Shown: one piece after another, positions 6,931 to 12,272 of the stretch | Position numbering within the stretch: position 1 is the first letter of the stretch | How the letters are laid out: the number at the start of each line of letters is the position of its first letter | Assembly (NCBI GenBank): GCA_018676275.1 | Contig: JABHFC010000040.1 | Span: forward strand, 1-12,272 | From: Gammaproteobacteria bacterium | Lineage (GTDB): Bacteria > Pseudomonadota > Gammaproteobacteria > Eutrophobiales > Eutrophobiaceae | Length of the DNA: 12,272 bases | Direction: 5' to 3' | Position numbers and translations under genes: made by a program | Notes under the pieces: model-generated | Told to the model about the DNA's origin: nothing | Database searches by the model: none | The model's input: the letters and a program-made list of their open reading frames with translations, nothing else

Positions 6931-7914
6931 ATGAGATCAGCTAAAAATATTGACTGGTATCACTGGATCGCAGGAATCATTCTTTTAGTAATAACGACTG
7001 CATCACCCGCACAGAGTGAAATACAAACACTCGAAAGTAGCAGTAAAGAACGACAACATTTTGTCGAGCTCATGCAAAATAACCTTGCTGCCTGGTCATT
7101 TAATAAGGGCGATGCAGTATTTGATGAAGCCGCCCCGGATTACACTAGTCGGCCCGACGCAATATTCTGGGACACCGCTCCTCCATTACAGGGTTTCCGT
7201 GGCTGGAAGGAGTACCGAAAGGCAGCAGAGAACTGGTCAAAAAACGGAATTGACCAGGCTATCATTCTTGTTGTTGACACAGAACATTTCAAAGCCTGGC
7301 GATACAAAGATGTAGTCTGGAATATTATGCACTGTGGGATCAGGCTGACCTTTGCCGGCGGGGAAAAGGCTAATCATTTATGTCGAGGTACTCTTATATG
7401 GGAATGGGAAGATGATCGCTGGAAACTTGCACATGAAGTATTTTCTGCTCCCGTCGGACCGAGAGACTCTGTATTCCAGGCAAATCGACCAGAAGATCCA
7501 CGTATCAAACCTGATCTTGAGTTGATGGATAGGGCCAGGCAAGTGGCAAGTGCCTGGGGAAATGGTAGCACCCGTGGCCTGGCAAAAAGGCTAAAAGAGT
7601 TTTATGTTGATGACGACAAGCTCAGTATTTATACCCCCTGGCATCCATTCATTGCATACCAGGGCTGGCAGGCTTTTGAACATGGTTTGAAGAGATACAT
7701 CGCTGCCTCCATCAAGCATGTAGATATAAAAATAAATAATGATTTAGAGGCACAACGAAGGGATAAAATAGCCTGGTCGACAGCAACTCTGCATATAGAA
7801 ACAGAATTAGTGAATGGAGAAACTGTTTCCGGTGATGCCAGGCAGACTTTAATCTGGTATCAGGCTGAGGATGGCTGGCGTATATTGCATGAACACTTTT
7901 CCTTTCCACAATGA
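6931..7914 (+). CDS. Exported protein with two tandem NTF2/SnoaL-like domains
   Basis: A 327-residue protein with an N-terminal signal peptide (hydrophobic 12-24, likely cut after SPA at 27). Two homologous cone-fold domains of the NTF2/SnoaL type follow, at about 44-175 and 198-327. Each ends with the same block: RGTLIWEWEDDRWKLAHEVF (152-171) in the first, and TLIWYQAEDGWRILHEHF (306-323) in the second, followed by S-A/F-P. Each also carries a GF/YxGW region in its middle (GFRGW 88-92, YQGW 243-246). Single NTF2-like domains are enzymes or ligand and oligomer scaffolds, and paired exported copies have no assigned role that I know of. No obvious catalytic dyad can be named. The gene stands alone and is closed by a strong terminator. 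Confidence 0.8.
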   Translation: MRSAKNIDWYHWIAGIILLVITTASPAQSEIQTLESSSKERQHFVELMQNNLAAWSFNKGDAVFDEAAPDYTSRPDAIFWDTAPPLQGFRGWKEYRKAAENWSKNGIDQAIILVVDTEHFKAWRYKDVVWNIMHCGIRLTFAGGEKANHLCRGTLIWEWEDDRWKLAHEVFSAPVGPRDSVFQANRPEDPRIKPDLELMDRARQVASAWGNGSTRGLAKRLKEFYVDDDKLSIYTPWHPFIAYQGWQAFEHGLKRYIAASIKHVDIKINNDLEAQRRDKIAWSTATLHIETELVNGETVSGDARQTLIWYQAEDGWRILHEHFSFPQ

Positions 7915-7990
7915 CAGACCCTAATATAAAAAGATGCATTGCAGACTTTGCTGCTAATCTCTAACCTAGAGCTCAGAGAATAGATATTGG

Positions 7991-8017
7991 AACCCCAGCT
8001 GATAACTGGGGTTTTTT
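7991..8017 (+). terminator. Strong intrinsic terminator
   Basis: AACCCCAG (7991-7998) pairs perfectly with CTGGGGTT (8006-8013) across a seven-base loop, and a run of six T follows (8012-8017). It lies 77 bases after the NTF2-like gene and 40 bases before srkA, so it ends the former and separates the two transcripts. Confidence 0.85.
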
Positions 8018-8056
8018 ATTATTGCCTGAAAATTAATTTATATACTGACTATCACT

Positions 8057-9055
8057 ATGTCCAATGACGAAGAATTCCTGGTTTACAAGAACCTCGGACC
8101 TGATGCTATTCTTGACGCAGTCGAGAGTGCCGGCTTCAAGTGTGACGGTCATGTTTCGGCACTGAACAGTTACGAAAACCGTGTTTATCAGATCGGACTG
8201 GAAGATGGCTCGTTCATTGTTGCCAAATTCTATCGACCGGGTCGCTGGTCGGACGACAGTATTATTGAGGAACATGCTTTTACGGCGGAACTGGAAGAAT
8301 TTGAAATTCCAGTCGTAGCACCATTAATTAATGATGGTGGAAAATCACTTATCCACTTTGATTCTTATCGTTTCTCTCTTTTCCCACGTGTAGGTGGCCG
8401 CACGCCGGAACTCGATAACCCTGATCATCTTTTACAACTGGGACATTGTCTTGCACGTTTACATAATATTGGTGCAGTAAAGCCTTTCCAGCATCGGCCT
8501 GTTATTAACATTAATGCTTACTGCAATGAACAACGACACTATATTCTGGAGAATGATTTTATCCCCGCAGACTTACTACCTGCATATGAAAGTTTAACCA
8601 CAGATATTATTGGGCAAATAGAACGGGCTTTTGAGAAAGCCGGTGATCTTAATTTCATACGTCTTCACGGTGATTGTCATCTTGGCAATATACTCTGGCG
8701 TGATGACTCACCTTGTCTGGTGGATTTTGATGACACCCGGATGGGGCCTGCAATTCAGGACTTGTGGATGTTCCTGTCAGGTGATCGAGCCTATATGACC
8801 AGTGGGCTTTATGATCTAATGGAAGGTTATTCAGAGTTTCGTGATTTTGATCGACGTGAATTACAATTAATCGAACCCTTGCGTACGATGCGTATCATGC
8901 ATCATGCAGGATGGATTGCACAACGATGGGCAGATCCGGCTTTTCCCCTTGCCTTTCCCTGGTTTAATACCCAGAAGTATTGGGAGGAGCACATTCTGTC
9001 TTTAAGAGAACAGGCAGCCATGCTGAATGAGCCATCACTGGAGTGGCTGGGATAA
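8057..9055 (+). CDS. srkA: Stress response kinase A (SrkA/YihE/RdoA)
   Basis: A cytoplasmic Ser/Thr protein kinase of the aminoglycoside-phosphotransferase fold, shown in Escherichia coli to protect against stress-induced death, with expression under the Cpx response. It has 332 residues against about 328 in E. coli and aligns end to end. Motifs are LNSYENRVYQ (36-45) in the nucleotide-binding lobe, VAKFYRPGRW (55-64) with ATP-binding Lys57, HGDCHLGNIL (204-213) with catalytic Asp206 and Asn211, VDFDD (222-226) with metal-binding Asp223, and RWADPAFP (290-297). The ATG at 8057 is supported by N-terminal alignment with E. coli SrkA, yet there is no Shine-Dalgarno. A TATACT (8041-8046) lies so close that a near-leaderless transcript is possible. 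It is not followed by dsbA as in enterics, and its stop is one base from the convergent lipocalin-like gene. Confidence 0.93.
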   Translation: MSNDEEFLVYKNLGPDAILDAVESAGFKCDGHVSALNSYENRVYQIGLEDGSFIVAKFYRPGRWSDDSIIEEHAFTAELEEFEIPVVAPLINDGGKSLIHFDSYRFSLFPRVGGRTPELDNPDHLLQLGHCLARLHNIGAVKPFQHRPVININAYCNEQRHYILENDFIPADLLPAYESLTTDIIGQIERAFEKAGDLNFIRLHGDCHLGNILWRDDSPCLVDFDDTRMGPAIQDLWMFLSGDRAYMTSGLYDLMEGYSEFRDFDRRELQLIEPLRTMRIMHHAGWIAQRWADPAFPLAFPWFNTQKYWEEHILSLREQAAMLNEPSLEWLG

Positions 9056-9056
9056 G

Positions 9057-9506
9057 CTATTCAATCTTTTCCATTACGATTTGTGCAGTAGACGGAAAAT
9101 CCAGAATTATTTTACTACCTTCTATTTTATAAGAAGCACCTGCTATATCATCCATATCGATATATTTAATTTGTGTTTCCTGAAATTGCTTTTTTGGATC
9201 CATATGCATATCCATATCAACCAGTAAATCAACAGATCCCTCTCCAGTGATTTTATATGTACCATGGTGAGCCTCCGCGAAATCTTCGGCACGTTCATCA
9301 CGATTCATGTAAACCACATGCAGCCAATGTTCCTTACCAAACATCATGTAGCCCTGACTTTGGTAACGTGTCTGATCGCCGGCGTTAAAATAGGAAGCCA
9401 GACGCCAGGTTCCTTCCAGCACAGTTTTATCTACAGCATTACAAAAAGTACTAAAAACAGCCAAATATAAAAACAGGCCAAGCCTTAATCCACTATTCAT
9501 TTTCAT
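9057..9506 (-). CDS. Exported lipocalin-like small protein
   Basis: A 149-residue protein with a signal peptide (hydrophobic 8-20, cut probably after CNA at 24). The GTWRLASY stretch at 32-39 matches the GTW opening strand of lipocalin-like bacterial domains. The rest reads as alternating beta strands, consistent with a small barrel. Residues 97-104 hold an Asp/Met/His alternation (DMDMHMD) that could bind metal or be a simple strand. The start at 9506 is preferred over the upstream TTG at 9551, because AGGA lies nine bases before it (9516-9519) and it places the signal peptide at the N-terminus. The gene is 83 bases downstream of the fructosamine kinase gene on the same strand and may be its own unit. 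Its ligand is unknown. Confidence 0.7.
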   Translation of the reverse strand: MKMNSGLRLGLFLYLAVFSTFCNAVDKTVLEGTWRLASYFNAGDQTRYQSQGYMMFGKEHWLHVVYMNRDERAEDFAEAHHGTYKITGEGSVDLLVDMDMHMDPKKQFQETQIKYIDMDDIAGASYKIEGSKIILDFPSTAQIVMEKIE

Positions 9507-9589
9507 TATTTTGATTCCTATCGATAAGGTTAAAAAGAGTAGCCAATACAATGAACAGCTACCATGTATTTAATAAACAAAAAATAAGG

Positions 9590-10465
9590 CTAAACAAGAT
9601 GCTCCATTGTCGAGACACAACTTTGATAGTAACTGTTACCAAATAAGTTTAAATGATTAAGTTCATGGTAGAGACGGTAAAGATTAATACGTTGTTCCGC
9701 ACCATCTTCCAGAGGCCAGACTTCATTGTAAGCCGCTTCACAGACCGGACCAAATCCTCCAAACATACGCATCATGCCTATTTCAGCCTCGCGATGTCCA
9801 TAGTAACTGGCGGGATCATAGATAATGGGCTCGCCTTTTTCATTCGCAGCAGCATTACCCGCCCATAAATCACCGTGCAATAAAACTGCGGCTTCGTCGA
9901 TCTCAGCAAGTAGCTCATCAAGATTATTCATTACTTTTTCACCGAGACTGAGCAATTTGTCATCTTTGCCTGTCTTGCTGGCGAAAAGTCCTAGCTGATA
10001 CCCCAGTCGTTGCTCTCGCCAGAATACCAGCCATTTATCTGTCCACGTGTTTAGCTGTTTAGTTGTTCCAATATAATTATCATTCTCAAAGCCAAAACGA
10101 CTGTTCTTTGTCGCCTGATGTAATAATGCCAGCTGTCTGCCTATAAGTTCGGGCCAGTTATTTTTTCGCTCAGATTCCTCGAAAGCGTGCATAACAATGA
10201 AATCAGTAGCATGGATTATAGGTACCGGAACCTGTATCACACCCGGTTTGGCTAACATTTGAAGAGCTTCAAACTCCGTTGCAAACATTCCGGGATATTG
10301 ATCTGCATTGACATTGGTTTTAACGAAAACCAACCTGCCATCCTCAAGTTCAACTACACGACTGTTATTGATGCAGCCACCATGAACGGAACGGGAATCT
10401 TTAAAGCTGGCTTGCTCACCTGTTGCCAGGGAAATAGCAGACTCTATACGAGCCTGTAAACTCAT
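9590..10465 (-). CDS. Fructosamine/ribulosamine 3-kinase family protein
   Basis: A kinase of the FN3K/YniA family, 291 residues and full length. FN3K proteins phosphorylate the third carbon of ketosamines (Amadori products) on glycated proteins, making them unstable so that the amine is repaired. Visible are GGCINNS (29-35) in the P-loop with Cys31, in the place of the redox-sensitive Cys of Arabidopsis FN3K, then VKT (48-50) with ATP-binding Lys49. HGDLWAGN (197-204) carries catalytic Asp199 and Asn204, and YDPASYYGHREAE (216-228) carries metal-binding Asp217. Bacterial homologues often prefer ribulosamine or erythrulosamine over fructosamine. The start codon is one base from the phosphatase stop, so translation is likely coupled. 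Confidence 0.9.
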   Translation of the reverse strand: MSLQARIESAISLATGEQASFKDSRSVHGGCINNSRVVELEDGRLVFVKTNVNADQYPGMFATEFEALQMLAKPGVIQVPVPIIHATDFIVMHAFEESERKNNWPELIGRQLALLHQATKNSRFGFENDNYIGTTKQLNTWTDKWLVFWREQRLGYQLGLFASKTGKDDKLLSLGEKVMNNLDELLAEIDEAAVLLHGDLWAGNAAANEKGEPIIYDPASYYGHREAEIGMMRMFGGFGPVCEAAYNEVWPLEDGAEQRINLYRLYHELNHLNLFGNSYYQSCVSTMEHLV

Positions 10466-10466
10466 T

Positions 10467-10970
10467 TTACTTTTTATCCAGTAATGACAGGCAATGATCC
10501 AGCAAGGCTGGACAGGCGGCTTCGATCATATCCAATACTTCTTCAAAACCTGCGTCACCACCATAATAGGGATCAGGAACAGACTGCCCGATTCTCAGAT
10601 CGCTGCTGTCATCGAGGAAACTACCAAGCATTCGAATATGTGGCATCTGGCTACCCGCGAGGTAATCAAGGTTTTCCAGATTGTCCATATCCATAGCGAT
10701 AATACTATCAAAGCTGTCAATATCTGCTCTGCTCACCTGACGAGCAATAGAATCGAGAGAGTAACCACGTTTTTTGGCAAACGCCTGCATACGCGCATCT
10801 GCCGGACCACCAGCGTGGTAGTCGATAGTGCCAGCTGAATCAATGCCGATACTATCTTCATAACCTGCTTTCTCTACATAGTGTTTGAAAACACCTTCCC
10901 CGGTTGGCGAGCGACAGATATTACCCATGCAGACAAAAAGGATAGACACTTGTTTGTTCGGATTAGTCAT
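10467..10970 (-). CDS. Low-molecular-weight protein-tyrosine-phosphatase family protein
   Basis: A 167-residue enzyme of the LMW-PTP family. The P-loop CMGNICRS (14-21) has nucleophile Cys14 and Arg20, and DPYYGG (133-138) gives the general acid Asp133. SAGTIDYHAGGPAD at 45-58 is the family's second conserved block. The family normally hydrolyses phosphotyrosine. In bacteria the copies next to FN3K-like kinases have been reported to act on protein-bound ribulosamine 5-phosphate (Thermus thermophilus), and here the gene abuts such a kinase. It follows tpm by 23 bases, also on the minus strand, so the three form an operon. No clear Shine-Dalgarno is visible before the ATG at 10970. Confidence 0.93.
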   Translation of the reverse strand: MTNPNKQVSILFVCMGNICRSPTGEGVFKHYVEKAGYEDSIGIDSAGTIDYHAGGPADARMQAFAKKRGYSLDSIARQVSRADIDSFDSIIAMDMDNLENLDYLAGSQMPHIRMLGSFLDDSSDLRIGQSVPDPYYGGDAGFEEVLDMIEAACPALLDHCLSLLDKK

Positions 10971-10993
10971 ATAACATCGTTTTTAGCTAATTA

Positions 10994-11626
10994 TCAGCTA
11001 ACTTTTAATCGATAGGCCATTTCATGACATGGGGTACCTTTTACTTCTGTATCTGCTTTTTCAAGTAATTCGACCGTACACCAACCACCATACAATGCTT
11101 CAACTTCCTTTTGAAATACCGCAAAAGGAGGGCCATTAACACTGGAATCGGGATACTCCAATGCTATCAATAATGTTTCAACATCAGAATTTAGTATGTA
11201 CTGCATTTTCTCCGCGTATTGTTTACGCATTTCCGGTGGTAACGCTATTAATGCGGCTCTGTCAAATACAGCTGAAATATTTCCTAGTATTTCCTTCGTT
11301 ACGGAAAAGAAATCACCACAAAGTATCTCTATATGTGCTGACTGGAAACGTTTGTATTCGCCGGCATCATTAATACTTGCGTAAAGATTGTTTTCGCTGA
11401 AAAAAGACTGTGCCGCAACTTCACTCAATTCCAGACCGACAACTTCATAACCCATTTTTTGCAAACAGATAATATCGCTACTCTTGCCACACAGTGGGAC
11501 AAAGACACGATCGCCCTTTTCCAGACCAAGGCTGGCAAAATGTTTCTCCAGTAAGGGGTGAACACTGTCCTGATGAAAGCCTATTTCATTTGCATTCCAT
11601 TTTTCCTGCCAAAATTGCTGTTCCAT
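10994..11626 (-). CDS. tpm: Thiopurine S-methyltransferase-type protein
   Basis: A class I SAM-dependent methyltransferase of 210 residues matching bacterial Tpm. It shows FWQEKWNANEIGFHQ (5-19), the SAM-binding VFVPLCGKSSDI (41-52), VGLELSEVAAQSFF (63-76) and a DRAALIALPPEMR motif at about 120-132. Bacterial members methylate thiopurines and have been linked to methylation of selenium and tellurium oxyanions, giving resistance to tellurite. The protein is probably cytoplasmic. It is the first gene of the apparent operon with the phosphatase and the kinase. The preceding gene (11710) is on the same strand 83 bases away, and no terminator is seen between them, so the transcript may start further upstream. 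Substrate here is inferred. Confidence 0.9.
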   Translation of the reverse strand: MEQQFWQEKWNANEIGFHQDSVHPLLEKHFASLGLEKGDRVFVPLCGKSSDIICLQKMGYEVVGLELSEVAAQSFFSENNLYASINDAGEYKRFQSAHIEILCGDFFSVTKEILGNISAVFDRAALIALPPEMRKQYAEKMQYILNSDVETLLIALEYPDSSVNGPPFAVFQKEVEALYGGWCTVELLEKADTEVKGTPCHEMAYRLKVS

Positions 11627-11709
11627 ATCTTATTTTCTAATTTTGTATTTGTGAAATAATAGCATTAAGTAAATATATTCTTCAGTGAGTATTTCCACTT
11701 TCCCATAAG

Positions 11710-12272
11710 TTAATGCCTGACTGGCCATGCACGAGCCATGTATATAAATGGTGTGTCGATTATTGCGATGGCGAATTTAAATATGTATTTTGCACCTGCC
11801 AATTGCAAGGCGGTAACAAAATCAACAATCCCCCACCAAACCACCAGTCCATAAATCAAGGTATCAATAACCTGAGATAATAATGTGGAGCCGGTATTGC
11901 GTAACCAGAGATGCTTATTCCCGGTTGCCTGTTTAATACGATGAAATACCCAGACATCGAAACTCTGACTGATAAGATAAGCTATTAGTGATCCGAAAAC
12001 GAATCTAGGTGTGTAATCAAATAATACTACTGTTGCATTGTGTACATTTAAAGCGAACTCAGCGGTTAGAGGATCAGTCGAAGGGTTGAATAACATACTG
12101 ATTTGGGTGAGCACAACTAACATCACACTAACTGCGAACCCCAACATTACCGCGCGTTGAGCCTCCGCTTTTCCGTATTTTTCACTGAGCAGGTCCGTCG
12201 CGAAAAAAATACTCGAATAAAGAATGACGCCCATACTGGTTTGCAGACCAAAAATCATCGTTAATTTCGGTC
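11710..12272 (-). CDS. Queuosine precursor transporter (YhhQ/VUT family), partial at 5' end
   Basis: An integral membrane protein of the QPTR/VUT (DUF165) family, which imports preQ0 or preQ1 for synthesis of the queuosine tRNA modification. The visible part shows IFGLQTSMGVILYSSIFFATDLLSEKYG, here positions 2-29 of the region from the first in-window Met, with the family's TD-x-x-x-E-x-YG signature. Several transmembrane helices and the conserved central helices (about 80-182) follow. The reading frame stays open to the last base of the window and Lys-Leu-Thr codons precede the first in-window Met, so that Met is internal. Some 35 N-terminal residues lie outside the window, judged against the roughly 220 residues of E. 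coli YhhQ. It sits upstream of tpm on the same strand. Confidence 0.85.
   Translation of the reverse strand, partial: PKLTMIFGLQTSMGVILYSSIFFATDLLSEKYGKAEAQRAVMLGFAVSVMLVVLTQISMLFNPSTDPLTAEFALNVHNATVVLFDYTPRFVFGSLIAYLISQSFDVWVFHRIKQATGNKHLWLRNTGSTLLSQVIDTLIYGLVVWWGIVDFVTALQLAGAKYIFKFAIAIIDTPFIYMARAWPVRH

Noticed and set aside
10494..10838. 114-codon forward ORF inside the phosphatase gene
   Set aside because: It lies antisense to a clearly conserved LMW-PTP gene and its translation has no recognisable features.
1..12272. Mobile elements, prophage genes, CRISPR arrays, tRNA or rRNA genes
   Set aside because: No transposase, integrase, phage structural gene, spaced direct repeats or RNA-gene signature was seen on either strand.

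Overview
This window comes from the chromosome of a gammaproteobacterium. The pointers are an MltF-type lytic transglycosylase, an SrkA/YihE kinase, a Tpm-type thiopurine methyltransferase, a YhhQ-type queuosine-precursor transporter and a fructosamine kinase next to a low-molecular-weight phosphatase. By eye the DNA is moderately AT-rich. I see no rRNA, tRNA, CRISPR array, insertion sequence, integrase or phage gene, so this reads as ordinary chromosome with mostly single-gene units and one clear operon. I cannot place the genus.

Left part (1-4850). mltF (+) meets a ten-repeat Sel1 protein gene (-) tail to tail, with a 23-base overlap of their 3' ends. A short membrane-anchored glutaredoxin-like protein (+) diverges from the Sel1 gene. 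It is followed by a lone Hcp (type VI secretion tube protein, +) with a good ribosome binding site. A LuxR-type regulator with a GAF/autoinducer-like sensor domain (-) converges on Hcp.

Middle (4850-9060). A small exported two-cysteine protein (-) is followed by a threonine-synthase-like PLP enzyme (-). The latter starts with GTG and has a zinc-ribbon-like N-terminus that lacks one cysteine. The 316-base stretch upstream of it contains two very small reverse-strand ORFs; the nearer one overlaps the GTG start. Next come an exported protein with two tandem NTF2/SnoaL-like domains (+), a strong intrinsic terminator, and srkA (+).

Right part (9057-12272), all on the minus strand. In transcription order there is a queuosine-precursor transporter (5' end outside the window), tpm, a low-molecular-weight tyrosine phosphatase-family protein, a fructosamine/ribulosamine 3-kinase, and an exported lipocalin-like protein. 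The phosphatase and kinase genes are one base apart. From published work on bacterial homologues, the pair is best read as a protein-deglycation (Amadori-product repair) module rather than tyrosine-phosphate signalling.

Several genes concern envelope or damage repair: lytic transglycosylase, membrane thioredoxin-fold protein, SrkA, deglycation pair and Tpm detoxification. They do not form one operon, and I found no convincing wholly new system. The most interesting points are the deglycation operon with tpm upstream, the orphan Hcp, the duplicated NTF2-like protein, and the small ORFs before the threonine-synthase-like gene.
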